From Ornithodoros turicata (Eukaryota; Arthropoda; Arachnida; Ixodida; Argasidae): a stretch of 64,000 bases of DNA. The translations under genes were made by a program, and so were the position numbers. The first letter of the stretch is position 1. Every line of letters starts with the position of its first letter. This document shows positions 24,700 to 36,399 of the stretch, one piece after another. The DNA is taken from the NCBI RefSeq assembly GCF_037126465.1, contig NC_088201.1:140246376-140310375 (forward strand). Reading direction: 5' to 3'. The notes under the pieces are model-generated. The model did not search any database. It had not been told where the DNA came from and saw only the letters and a list, made by a program, of their open reading frames with translations.

Positions 24700-25380
24700 A
24701 TGCTGGAAGTCACTAATTGAGGTATCTGGAAAAGAAGGAAAAGCCTCAGCGCTCACGCCTTATTTTGTAGTGCAATAAAACTAGAGAGGAGTGGTTGGTA
24801 CTCATTGAATTGAAATGAATGTAGGTGCACCGGTAGAAATATGTCTTCTTCATAAAAGAGCTGTCCTAACAGCCATCAGAAATGGGTGTCCTGCAGCAGT
24901 GCTGGCTCCGCCAAAAGATGTGGACCAACTTGTATACGTCTTGAGGATATGGGGTCTAGACTCGAAGAGCTAAACTGTCAGTGTGTAGCTCAAACAGAAT
25001 AGCAAATAAAATACGACACAGTGATGCTCGCTTTCAGCAAAGCTGGATATTTTGAACCTAGATCAAGGGTCGCTAAAACTCAATCATATTAGCAACGTTT
25101 GTCAGTGACATGATGAATGTCTGAATTAAGATAGCTACCATTTGTGAACAAGAGTTAAGGATTAAATTTAACTTGGTCCTGCGTGAAACCGAGCTCCAAT
25201 AACAGAAATTGCCAAGTGTTGTGGTTTATAAGTTGCTGAATACCGCCACATGACATTATACATGTGGACCCAGATCAAAGTGAACTAAAAAAAATACACA
25301 ACAGCGACCGTGTGTGATCCAGTCGCACCATCGGCGGGTAGTGAAACTAGGGCTGAGCCGAGGAGATCCGAAAGGGACGT
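24700..25380. other. Stretch without a recognisable gene
   Basis: No domain, terminal repeat or tandem repeat is visible. A 52-codon frame starting at 24815 is the only open reading of note and is not recognised. Confidence 0.4.
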
Positions 25381-25389
25381 ATTTTTCCC

Positions 25390-25830
25390 GTGTGAACAAT
25401 CTTTTACCTCTCATTATTACCTCTTTAATCTCATTATTACCTTCCTCTTTACTAATTTTTTACTAGTTAGGAGAAAATACTAGTAAAATCCAAGTAACTG
25501 CACTTACTTGCTTCCTACTACCTTCCTAATAGTCTTAGGTACAACGACACTAGCAAAATCACAGTAACTTCGCCCGTTACCAACTTTTCACTAACTTCTT
25601 CCAAGTTCTCAGAACGGGACCTAGCTAAATCCTAGTGTATGTACTCATCTCTAGCATTGTTCTCAGCTTAGCCCTCAAGCAAGCATCTCTAGCATTGTTC
25701 TACTTGTTCTCAGAATGGGACCTTGTTATATCCTACTAGATGTACCCATATATAGTTTTTGACTAGTATCTTACTAGTTCTAAGGAAAAAAATTACTAAA
25801 GTCCTAGTAATTACGCTCTTGCTGTACGAG
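25390..25830. repeat. CTAGTAA-word repeat element
   Basis: TACTAGT, CTAGTAA, AGTAAC and CCTAGT words recur densely across the block (for example 25456-25480, 25548-25570, 25765-25815), as in the element at 55.35-56.28 kb. The ends are not sharp enough to define terminal repeats. Confidence 0.5.
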
Positions 25831-26852
25831 AAACGAACAATTTATTATAGTCTGGTGCGAGTTCAAGCAGCCGTGCGTCATAAACGCAGTGCAGAGAACG
25901 GATTTCAAAGAGGCCATCGGACATGTCATCGTCGAGATAAGGCAGCAGCATAGTAATAATAAATTCCACAAAATGTGGACGTTTAATTTCGTATCCTAGA
26001 TCTTCAACATACGGTCTTTGTTGAACGCTGGCTAATCACGTGTTCCTGGACAGGAATCACATTCTCCTACGCAACAAAGCGCCGGCACATAGTGTTATAA
26101 AGTAAGTTCTGGTTTCATAATACTCATAACAAGAACAATAGCACATTATTACCTTATTTACTTTCCTGTGACTACACGTCAGCTATATCCACTGCGGTGT
26201 CGTTGACGTCTCACAAGAAGTCCTACAAGCTTCCCCAAGTCCCCATCAAAGTCGACGCCACGAACATTGGTCGAGGTTTTGTTCCCAACCACAGGGAACC
26301 GCGAATAGAGTCATTGAGAACAGCCGATCTCAGGACGTAGTTTGTCTGTACGGTATCGCTATGCCTGAGTACATTCCAACGCACTAGTAGAACCTCACTG
26401 TGCCGTATTAACCTGGGGCGAAATTTCAACGATTTATACGTTTCAGCATGCACTTCACGGCTTCTGATAATTATTTATTTACAGCTTGCAAGCTCGCCAC
26501 TGGATTTCACTTGTGAGATGCCTGGCTTCGAGAAGCTTGACAAACATTCACCTTCCTACACCCTCTTCGTACGCCACAGACAGCGGATTAAGGAATCTAC
26601 TCTATCCATTGAAGATTTTCTTACAGAGTACCCAGCGCTTCATCGTGCTGATGTGGTATGCAAATATCTGATATAAAGACTGTCGTGGCGCAGGGTAGCT
26701 AACAAGCACTAAATCAATATTTCTAGCTGCAGATGGAGTTCTTCAGAATCACTGGCTTTTATGCAGGCAAGAAACTGCACGAGTTTGTCGAACATCATGG
26801 GCAAGATTTGCATTGACCTTGCACATACACAGTAAATTTGTTTACATGGCCA

Positions 26853-27060
26853 GAATTCAGGGACACGTCCTCTGATGCAGGTTCTGCCTTATAGCAGAAG
26901 AACGTGCAAGAAAGCCGACTTGAAAGGAAAGTATGAGGCGAGGAGGAAGGAAGATCGAAAGAGGCGTAGGCAGACGAGAAAGGGAATTTGTACATCACAT
27001 ATCGTGCGTGGAGCCCGGCTATCAGCAGCAATTGCCCACCGCAGAAGCAAAACGTGATGA
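26853..27060. repeat. Dispersed repeat, copy 1
   Basis: It aligns with 37268-37445 over about 190 bp with small indels. Shared landmarks are AGAATTCAGGGA, a TTATGCAGG/CTGATGCAGG segment, GGCAGACGAGAAAGGGA, TTTGTACATCA and GGAGCCCGGCTAT. Neither copy encodes a recognised protein; the moderate open frames on the minus strand result from the shared sequence. Confidence 0.75.
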
Positions 27061-28303
27061 ATAAGCTCTGATAACTTTTGCGAAGCTTTTCTTTGCTGTA
27101 CTGCTGCTCAGACTTCTGGGCTGCTGCTCGTAGCGTGTGGAACGGGGTGATTGCCACTCGTAAGGCTGGTCCTGATCCTTTTTTTTCTCTCTCTTTCTCA
27201 GTGGGGAATGGGGATGCCGTCGACGATGAGAAATGCGTGTCCTGGGGCGACTTCTGAAGGAATTGTGCCTGCGTATGTGTGACAGCGTCTGAGGAAAACC
27301 CCAGAAATTATCCTACCTTATGATGAAAAGAAATTATTCTCTATAAGCTACGAAAATGAATTCAGTAGCTGCGCTTCACTTTGTTACTTGCACCTTCTTA
27401 CTCAGTGATCACGGTATCATACGCTTCAGTATGTTCTCGGCTTTATCAAGTGGACATTTCAATGGTTAATTCCAAATTTTTCGTGTTACAGTCTATTCCA
27501 CGCACCATCAAGAAGGTTTGTCGATTACCAACCCCCCCTCCCCCAAGAAAAATAAAAGTAAACAAATAAGGGGAAGAGTGCTTATTTTGAGAACATCTAG
27601 TGTGGCAGCAGAGTCACGTCCTACACGAAAAGTAGCTGGTAAGCTAACATCTGCTAGATAACGTCGGGCATGCACCTTACGTCACCTAAGAAGGCCTGTC
27701 CTGCTTTGCGATCTGCTTCTAGCTTGCTTCTCGTTCGTTGTTTCATATACCCCATAGAAACAACCACTATAACGGCAGGCCTTCCAGTGTGACGCAGGGC
27801 ACGTACAGGCCTTCTCTATATCTTGGAGGTGCTGTTCAAATGAAGGCAAGAATCAAAGACAAAAGGAAGAGAGATGTAATCGCAAACTGTGGTGATAAGA
27901 TCGTGCAGACGTCATATCAAAGTTTCCGTTCATCGCACCACGGGTAGTCACGAAAATGTCCGTAATGTTTGTCGCAGATATTCGCCATTCTCCTGGAATT
28001 CTTACGGGCGTCTGATTCGCTTTATTGCAAAATGGGGTGAACACAATAGACAGTTTTAGAGAACCGTTCATATAACGTGGCTTGCCTCAACCAATCAGTG
28101 GATAAGATGCTGATATCATAATAACCCTGCAAACCGTCTGCTAAGCCTGCTTTTATGCACTTGCTATTGATAACTCGAAATAAGAGTCTTCAGCTAGCCA
28201 GTAACGACAGTCAGCGCAGTCCCATATGAAGGCACTTTGTAATAAGCGTGAAGCGGTAAAGAAAAACGCGGATGCAAGTACAAGTTTTCTTACTCATCGG
28301 AAG

Positions 28304-29520
28304 CACTGTAATGCTTAATCCACAGTCTCCGTGGGACATGCATTACTTTCATTAAAATACAGGGAAAGCCTTGTGAGTGCCAACAAGAGTGCATTCTTAA
28401 GGGTGAAGAAATAAAATTTTAAAAGAGAAACAAGAATGTCGACTCCGCGCGCCTTGCTGTTCTAAAGAAAGTACGCAGTCTCCGTAGGACGTGCATTACT
28501 TGATATGAGAGTTTCATTAAAGTACAGGGAAAGCATTGTGAGTGCCAACAGGAGTAAATTCTTAAGGGTGAACAAATAAAATTTAAAAAGAGAAACAAGG
28601 ATCTCGACTCCACGTGCTTTTGCGGTTGCTCTTTCTGCTGCTGTTCTGCAATGTTAACACCTTAGCATGCTGCAAAGCGGGGACTTTCTGTAGCATTGCA
28701 GTAGGTTCGGATGCAATGGAAATTTGTCTACCTTTCATATACTAGTCATGTTATGTCATAGTGCCTAATAATCAGCCGTCCAGGAAGAAAATTGTGACCT
28801 CGCCTGTGCCTTGCCATAAGCTCAAAACTCTCTTCATAAAAAAGAAGAAAGGCATGACCCTCAGATCGAACCAGGGAACATGAAAGCTCGAATTGACATC
28901 TGCACCACTGAACCAGCAGCCCAAAATGTTGTCATCGTGAGGGACCACGACGCAACCGCTTCGGAAGGCACACTGAACCTTAAAAGACAGGTTCGCGTTT
29001 CGTGCATGACATGAACGCTTTCGAAGAGGACGACACTTTGTGGGGAACACATTGCTTTCTCGAAATGCAAGCGCAAAGGCACGCCAATGCAATTGAAACG
29101 GCGAAAATAAGTAACACAAGAACAACAACAACAAAAAAAGAAACTGACACACTTGGGTTTCCATTCACTATTAAAATCACGGCACCTGAAAGCCTATTCA
29201 TGTGGCGGGTGTAATCCGCAGCGCTTCCATTTCAAAATGACGTCCTGTAGTGCGATCATGCCCTTGCGGGAAACGTCAAAACGGACTATTTGATGAGATC
29301 CGCATCAGTAGGGAACAAAGGGTGTTCAAGCCCCAGCGCTTAAACTAGAGTGAGTGATATACTAGTATATATTGGGTGCGTTGACGCAGTTTAAATTTTA
29401 TTTGTTCACCCTTAAGAATGTGTCCTTGTTTGCACTCACAAGGCTTTCCATGTATTTTAATGAAGCTGTCATATCAAGTAATGCACGTCCCATGGAGACT
29501 GGGGATTAAGCATTACAGTG
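28304..29520. mobile_element. TIR element of 1.2 kb with about 140-bp inverted ends, left end duplicated
   Basis: The left terminus CACTGTAATGCTTAATCC (28304) equals the reverse complement of the right terminus (ending 29520). The match continues for about 140 bp with landmarks CAGTCTCC, GACRTGCATTAC, GGAAAGC, GTGAGTGC, TTCTTAAGGGTGAA and AATAAAATTT. On the left side the arm occurs twice in tandem (28323-28465 and 28472-28613). The interior is non-coding as far as I can see. No target duplication is visible. Confidence 0.8.
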
Positions 29521-30700
29521 GTTGAGATTGACCAGAATTTTATTAAATTCGCGGTTTGTTTTTCTTTCCGAAAGTTGTTGAATATATCTATACCTGACGG
29601 GACCTGCTCAATGGTGGTAGTGTATCACTAATCATTGCAACCGTTGATTACTTTTATAACGAATCTTCATAATTCCTGAAAACAAGTTGAGCGCGCAATT
29701 CCAAATTTGGAGAGCACTACCCTAGTCAGCAAGAATCCAAACAGTAGCACTTTTCTGTGCCCTTAAAAAGTGAGCAAAATGCACTATATTCGAGTGTTCC
29801 GCGAGTTCTGCGGCCGCTTTTTCCGATCACTCGCATTGTCTCCCTTTCACAACACTGATATCACGCTGTTCCTCAAAACATGCCCCCCCCCCTTCCTAGC
29901 GTTCTCGTTGTTTTCCTTTGTTAAAATCTGATACAACGTAGGCACTTATTGAGCAGCAGAATCTGTGATTTCTTTTTTGTTAGTGCCAGGTTTTTACAGT
30001 AATGGCTTGGTAGTTTCATTGACTGACATTTATCACATCAAATCGCGAACGGTGTTGTGATGTGTTGAGCAGATCAATCGAGATAACGACGGAAAGAAAA
30101 TCAAATACGGCTTGTTTTATGATAATGTAGACTGACAAACGGCATCGCTATTTCCCCCACTTCCAGGTACAAAGCAGGCTGTCCCGTGATTTCGGGAACA
30201 ACCTAATATCCGTTGAGAAGGGGTGACACCGAGAGACTGAGAGGAGAAATTGGCCGCAAAACTCGCACAGTGCCTTGCTCAATTATTTTGTATTTTCGCA
30301 CATCTTTTTACTGAAGCGCAAAAAGACGTTGTGGTTTCAGTTCTTGAGGGGTAGGCCCCTCAGAGTTGTACTCTACATCTTTGCAATTATGTAGTCAAGG
30401 TACTTTCACTAATTATAAAGATTAATCACGGAAGTTAGTTAACGGCTGCGTTATTTGCTGATACACCACGACCTTTGAGTAGGACCCGTCCGGAATAGAC
30501 ATACTCAACGATTTTTGCGAAAAAAAATCAATCGCGGATTTAATAAAATTTAATCAGTCTTACGTCACGTATCCTGTATATATGACAATAAGCACGCATG
30601 GTATTTTTAATGTATTCATTATTTTGCTATCTAGAACGAGTTAACCCGTAAGGAGATTACGGCCTTGAGCAATGCTGCATGAGAACGAAAAAACTGGCGA
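29521..30700. other. Stretch without a recognisable gene
   Basis: AT-rich sequence with no long open frame, no tandem repeat and no terminal repeats that I can see. Confidence 0.45.
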
Positions 30701-30705
30701 GCTAG

Positions 30706-30964
30706 GCAATAAAGGAAGTTTAAGCCACATGTCCAGAATTTATGTTAAATGGTTGACATGTATCTACACTGCAAGAAACACGCGTGGGAATTTGTTCAAC
30801 TTAATTCCCTTTACCATTAGAGCGCGTCAAAGCTGGCAGCATAATTGGTTCCGTCGTCACATCGACCTCGACTTCACAGGCAAGAAAGGACGTTTAAGCC
30901 ACAAGTCCGCAATTTAGGTTAAATGATGGACAAGAATCTACAGTACAACAAACGCGCGTGGCAC
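30706..30964. repeat. Direct repeat of about 85 bp, two copies 174 bp apart
   Basis: 30706-30790 and 30880-30964 share GTTTAAGCCACA, GTCC(A/G), AATTTA-GTTAAATG, ATCTACA and ACGCGTGG-type words at roughly 80 percent identity. Probably a decayed tandem duplication. Confidence 0.65.
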
Positions 30965-31040
30965 TGTGAAAAACGGGGATTCCTGTAAAGGTGAAGTAAG
31001 TCGGAGTGCAAGGAAAAGTCACCTGCTATTGACATATAAG

Positions 31041-31863
31041 CAGGGATGGGTAACGGACGTATTTTCGTTACAGTTTCCACTTTTGTTACTGCTACAGTGT
31101 AGTTTTCGTTATCTGTTTCTGATACCAGCCGTTCAATTTCGTTTCCGTTATGTTTCCGTTACTGTTTCCGGTAATGGAACTGCTGTTACACAGAGCTACG
31201 GGAGGGGAGCCAGTCCTGCTCTGTCAGCACTCTGTTTGCCCAAGTGCTGCTTCGGTGTCACGCATACACACTACACAATTTTACGTCGTTGGGATGCGCA
31301 CATTCTGCAATATTTTTTTTCAGTGTAGGAACACGTCTTCAGTATTCACTCACTCTGAGTTCAGCAACTCAAGATAGGCGTAACGTTCATCCAATGTCGC
31401 ATTTATAAGCGGACACTCTCGGTAGTAAATAATACTGCCATATCCGCCGTGCAATGAAAAAAATGAAAAATAAATGACTAAAACTTGTAGGCTGTCTTCC
31501 TCGTGCTACGGTGGAGTATAGTCATGTGTTGATGTGATGCAGTTATGAGGACTGGGACGAGGTAAGCGAGGGATGCACCCTCGAAATCCAATATTGCGCT
31601 TTGTTTCCACGCTCACGTGTAATATTTAGATCATTACAGGGAATGGAGTCAACAGGATACAAAAATAAAATAAAGAGTCACTCAAATACCATCGCACAAC
31701 AGAAGTAGCCAATACCCCAATTCAATACCGGACGATCATTTTAGTTTCCGTTTCTGTTTCCGGTAATGGAGGACCGTGGTATGTGTTTCCGTTCTCGTTA
31801 CCATCTCCAATTTCGGTAATATACCGTATCTGTTTCCGTTGATATCACCGTTACCCTTCCATG
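31041..31863. mobile_element. hAT-type MITE of 823 bp built from GTTTCCGTTAC words
   Basis: The left end is CAGGGATGGGTAACGGACGT. The right end reverse-complemented is CATGGAAGGGTAACGGTGAT. The flanks CATATAAG (31033-31040) and CATATATG (31864-31871) match at 7 of 8 positions, an 8-bp target duplication. The outer 150 bp on each side repeat GTTTCCGTTAC-like words (31060-31175; 31740-31855). The CAGGG start and 8-bp duplication assign it to hAT. It is non-coding. Confidence 0.88.
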
Positions 31864-32001
31864 CATATATGTGCACAGGCGATCGCACATCATTACCGTA
31901 ACTAAATCAAACCGAACATCATGCAGTATGATATAGATCCAGTACGGCATTATTAAACCAAAACTCTGACGCTCTCGCACTGCCGTTACTCTCATAACTC
32001 T

Positions 32002-32130
32002 CTCTACAAAAAAAAAAAAAGAAATGAAAAAGAATGAAAGGAAAAAGAAAAGTTAGCAAACCGCGGATGGAACCACGGCGGTCGAAAGTTGTGACCAACG
32101 TTTTACCACTGCGCTAACACTGCCCATTGG
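32002..32130 (-). repeat. tRNA-derived SINE-like element
   Basis: On the minus strand GTTAGCGCAGTGGTAAAACG (from about 32116 downward) fits a pol III A box and GTGGTTCCATCCGCGG fits a B box. They are spaced as in a tRNA gene and followed by a long pyrimidine-rich tail (A-rich on the plus strand, 32008-32053). The cloverleaf is imperfect, so a SINE is more likely than a working tRNA. Confidence 0.6.
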
Positions 32131-32878
32131 TATCACCCAGGAATTAAGATACAGACGCATCGCACGCCACGCTGAACCTGTCAATACTTCTTTCGTCGTG
32201 GGAACAAAATTGGAGCGTCCCAGAGTTGCGCACAAAGTTGCAAAGCGTACAAGACGAATTCAGCTTTCATGTCTTACATGCATATTTTCTGGAGAACCCA
32301 TTGTTTTGGCTAAGTACAACAAAACTAGCACACCAATGCATTCTGCCATGAAGCCAATACGGCGCAAATAAATCCTCCAGGAACAAAACCGTGACGCTCT
32401 TCCGCTTCCATTCTAGTAGTACGCCATCGAGGGGTCTCTCACAGCAACACGCATGTGTGGACATTTCTTTCTAAAGCTCAGGGTCAACAGATATTCTAAC
32501 AAAACCAGATGGGATGCATTACTTCAATGGAGGGTAGCGAGTATGCCGGTCAAGCCAACTTTAAGAAACTGAGTCCTGCATTTCTGGGAGGGTGCATGGT
32601 TATCGAAACTAATCTTTCTCGATTCTCCCTGCTCACTTGATCCTTCTTGAATATGCCCTGCTCACAAAGGCTTTCTTCTTTTGACCCGTATCGGAATGCC
32701 CATACTCAGAACACCCTTCTGGAATGCCCCGAGGACGCCGACCTTCAGGGGGACGGTTCACCAAAAGTGGTCCATCCAGAGCGTACGCTGAAAGGTTTAT
32801 ATGGGTCATTTCTAGTCGTTACAGTGAGCTCTGGGCCCATGTTCTCAGAGCTCTGTTGACCACCGTCTGTGCTGCAGC

Positions 32879-33073
32879 ATGTCGGATTTCGTAATTCTTC
32901 AAACACAGAAGCAGTCTCTGTGCTTGCACATGGAAGGTCGCAGGTATCACAAGAAGAGAACAAATCAAGACGGAAGTGTTGCGTGGCGGTGCGCGTCGTA
33001 TTTAACAAGCAACTGTAAAGCAAGTGTCACCACCGAAGAGGACCAAGTGCAACGCCAATTTGCATATTTATAG
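32879..33073 (+). pseudogene. FLYWCH zinc-finger segment of a MULE-type element
   Basis: The frame (start near 32879) contains the FLYWCH pattern in order: an F/L-rich start (LCLHMEGRRYHKKR), WRCASY, and a second Cys with CKASVTT. The closing His pair (DEHNHP) is found downstream at about 33172-33190 in another segment. FLYWCH fingers bind DNA and are commonly joined to MULE transposases, and a MULE body follows. The join between this segment and the next is unresolved: the frame stops at 33071-33073 and no donor gives a clean in-frame splice. Confidence 0.7.
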
Positions 33074-33150
33074 CGTGTCGTTTATAACACGTCACTGTGC
33101 CTTGTTACCCGACGTCACAAAGTTTACAACACCTGTTTTTCCCATCACAG

Positions 33151-34458
33151 TTTTGAATTCATGTCGTTTGCAGATGAGCATAACCACCCTCTAGACAGTG
33201 CGGCAGCGCTTAGGGATGAATTCAGAACAACAATGAAGGAGAAAGCAAAGATGAGCCCACACGTTGCAGCGCCGGCACTGTACAATAGGGAACTTCTTAG
33301 GCTGTCGCAAATTGTAAACAGTTTATTGGTATCATCAGAGAGGCATGGAGTTTCTTCATGCATGTTCTTCTGCATGTTACGTGGTGCATTCTCTTTTTCT
33401 TCACTTCCCCACCCCTTTCTTTCGCAGGCGCAACAAGATGCTGTCGCGGGGCTGCCTACATTTGCTGGTGTAAAGGACACAATATACCGAGAGAAGAAGC
33501 GTCTTCAGCCAGCACTGCCAGCAACAGCAGCTGACATTGCCCTCACAGGCCACCTACTGTACGACGGAAGATGGTAAGCCATCCCTTGTAATAGATCATA
33601 GAGACCAGTACAGGATTTTAGGATTCGCATCTCCGGCTGGCTTAAAGCTGTTAGCTCAAGCCCACGAAGTTTTCCTTGGCGGGACGTTTTTCATGGCGCC
33701 TGGCGTATTTGACCAACTGCTGACGATTCACGTGCCTGCCAGGGGCAAATTCATGCCATGTGCATATATTCTCCTGCCAGGAAGATCGGCCGCAGTCTAC
33801 GTTTGTTCACTTTCTCTTTTTAAGGCCGCATGCACGTCAGCTGGACATCCGGCTCCCACGCCCGTGCTATTCTTTGCAGACTTTGAGCAGGGGCTCATAC
33901 AGACATTGAGAACTGTGTTCCCAGGCGCCATACATTGAGGGTGCCATTTTCATTTTTCCCAAAGAATATGGGCGGCTGTTCAGCGTCTTTCACTGCAAGT
34001 CACGTACAGCGAGGTGCCGGCTGCAAAAAAATGAACAAAAAGGCATGGACGATTCTTTGCCAAGAAGGGGAGAACTGCACGAGCCCAACGTAGAACGACT
34101 GACGGACTACTTTGAAAATACGTGGACCGTGGGTAGCTTCGACGTTCGCCAGTGGAACTACAATAGTAACCGCGGTCCCAGGACCAACAACACTTTGGGA
34201 GCCTGGCACCGGAAGATCAATGCTCGAGCGAACAGGGCCCATCCGAACATTTATGGGTTCGTTAACATTACAAAGAAAGACGAATTGCTGAACCGGATTC
34301 GCCTGCTGCAGATATCTCATGGAGGAAGCCTTCGGACCCGACAGCAAGAATGGTTAAACAAAGATAGGAAGCTGGAACAGCTCGAGAACGACCTTAACGC
34401 GGGCAGAATAAATATGTGCCAGTTCTTTAATGAAACCAGACCGTTTTCTGGCTTGTAA
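33151..34458 (+). pseudogene. MULE-family transposase remnant
   Basis: In order: DEHNHPLDSAAALRDE (33172-33215), closing the FLYWCH finger; a linker; LLAQAHEVFLGGTFFMAPGVF and QLLTIHVPARGKFMPCAYILLPG (33650-33780), the MULE RNase H-like core with the DGTF-type motif reading GGTF; FFADFEQGLIQTL (33870-33910); a TGA at 33936-33938 just before GCHFHFSQRIW; then VERLTDYFENTW and RTNNTLGAWHRKINARANRAHP (34090-34250), typical of the C-terminal MULE region. The frame shifts near 33570 and two stops interrupt it (33936-33938, 34030-34032), so the copy is dead. The coiled-coil-like tail ends at a stop at 34456-34458. Confidence 0.85.
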
Positions 34459-34843
34459 CGCACATTGTACAATCTGTCTAACGACAGACACACAGAGGGC
34501 ATCCCTTGAAGTTTACGTCGCTAATAAACGTGTTGCTTGTTATGTTTTCGGCTGCTCACTGCATTTGTGAGGTCTGTAAGGAAGTATACCACGTGAGCTG
34601 TTGCTTTTCATTGCGCGTGGGCGAAACAATCAAAAGTGGGTCGTGTCTAGTGGGTTGTGTCTCGTGGTTACAATCGCCTTGCAGTGTAAGACTAACGAAA
34701 CAATTATTATGGGGATAAAGGAAGGTAGCTATTCTGAGGCTGAACACACATCAGGACGAACACGACAACGCCTCAAGTTGACCAAGAACATTAGATTGGG
34801 GGTACTGACGCTATAGAAAAAAGAATAGATGATCGACACGCAT

Positions 34844-34849
34844 TTTATT
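34844..34849 (-). terminator. Possible polyadenylation signal for the sushi gene
   Basis: AATAAA on the minus strand, about 410 bp downstream of the sushi gene stop. It is the nearest canonical signal I see. Its use is not shown. Confidence 0.3.
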
Positions 34850-35257
34850 GCTTCGGGTGGGAATGATACCGGTAGATATGCGAAAGATTTGTTTTGAGAA
34901 AAACGGGCGCGACTGCAAAGCACTTTTGAGAAAAGGCACAACTGCGATGGGTTCAAGCGCGAACGGGTAGTTTCGATATACACCCCGTTGGTTTTATGAA
35001 AACGCAAGAAGGAGGGGGGCGTGCGCAATTTTTGTGGCAATTATGAACGGCATAGGCACAAAAATGGTGTACGATCGCAGTTTTTAGCACGTCAGGCGAG
35101 AAAACGATGTCACTCGCGATGATGGTGCGCTACGGGTGTGCGATGTGGTGAAGTGAAACTTTTAAGCGTAAAAGTAACAAGGAATCAACGGAGATATACT
35201 AACCAACTGTTCGGTTTTTATAGTTTGAATGTGACATATTTTTAATAGTTAGTTTGT

Positions 35258-36386
35258 TCATTCGGTCAACGTTTTAGTAGAACTTGTCAACAGTCGTCCA
35301 TTAAGAGACGTCCCTGGGATTTCTGTCCCATAGTATATGAAAAACACAACGCCAGCGACTACCAAAGCGACTGTCACAAAAAGCGCAAGCACAACGCCCA
35401 AGTTGCTTGACCACTGCTTTTCAGTTTCAGAATTCGTCGCCGTCGTTGTCTTCACAGGATGCGGTCCTTCCGCATTGGTAACGGCTGATGTAGTTTGTGC
35501 GGAAGTCGCTATCGTTCTACTGTGTGTCAGCGAGGGTCCCTGTTTCATTGGAGCAGGACAGGCCATGGTGTCCTCTGACCAGAACCCACCAATCAGACAC
35601 ACTACTCTCTGCGTTGAGCCATCAACGTCGCATGTGCAGGTGACCTTCGATCCCCCCTACACCGGTATTAGTTCCAGAAAACTTCCCATGGTTTGGGGCC
35701 ACTGGCAGAGGACACTTGACTTCCTCACACGTGGGCCCAGTGCCGCTCCATGTGCCCTGACCTTCGCAGTGACGTTCAACGTTGCCAACAGGACTGAAGC
35801 CAGAGTTGCAGGTGTAACGCACTACTCCCCCAAAGTCCCTATCAATTGTCTCAATCCTACCGTTCGCTGGTGCGGTGAGCTGCACACATTGGATCCTAGC
35901 GCAGTTCGGCAATTCCGACGGCGACCACATTCCGTCTGACTGACAATACATTTCTACACTCTTCTCAATACGGTAGCCTCGATCGCATTTAAACGTCATT
36001 GAGGTCGTGAGCGTGACCACATATTCGATAACTGCGCCATGATTGATGTCCCATGGGTAGCCACAGTTGACTGGATGACACTGTAGATCGTCATTGCCCA
36101 CTCTATATACCCCCACACCATTGCGGCAGGTGGCTTGTCTGTGCCTTGGTACCTTGTACGCTCTGTAACCGGGTTGGCTGTTGTAGTTTGCATGATCTCC
36201 ATCGTCGAAGAAGTCTCTGTACTCGTTCAAGCTGGAAAACGTTGCGTGAGCTGAATCGTCCTCGGCGCTACACCTCCCATTTATAAGTGCCCCGATGCTG
36301 TCAGTGAAGAACAGCAGAATGCTGATGTATGGAAAAAACATGTTATCCTCGAACATCGGAAGAGTACGCTTCGCTGGTAATTCCAT
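35258..36386 (-). CDS. Single-exon sushi/CCP-repeat type I membrane protein, one frameshift
   Basis: The start at 36386 has an ideal context (ACCATGG). Residues about 16-34 form a hydrophobic signal segment (MFFPYISILLFF). Complement-control (sushi) repeats follow: an atypical first unit up to Cys103, then Cys108-Cys162 (Trp154), Cys167-Cys220 (Trp213) and a fourth starting at Cys225, each with the four-Cys, one-Trp pattern. The frame breaks at a run of six C (35652-35657, G on the coding strand). The next frame holds the rest of the fourth repeat (CLIGGFWSED, ACP), a Ser/Thr-rich stalk, a membrane span (LGVVLALFVTVALVVAG) and a short tail ending at TGA 35258-35260. Such proteins act at the cell surface in adhesion or complement-like binding. 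Having all repeats in one exon is unusual and could mean a retrocopy, though I see no poly(A) tract. The frameshift may be real or a homopolymer sequencing error. Confidence 0.85.
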
Positions 36387-36399
36387 GGTACGCGGTGTG

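Noticed and set aside
32053..32130. Possible functional tRNA gene on the minus strand
   Set aside because: Only the promoter boxes fit; the stems are incomplete and a long pyrimidine tract follows, as in SINEs.
33537..33938. Idea that the MULE stop at 33936 is a readthrough codon
   Set aside because: The same copy also has a frameshift near 33570 and a second stop at 34030, so plain decay explains it better.
35337..35939. 200-codon plus-strand ORF
   Set aside because: Exactly antisense to the sushi gene, whose cysteine pattern, signal segment and membrane span are on the minus strand.
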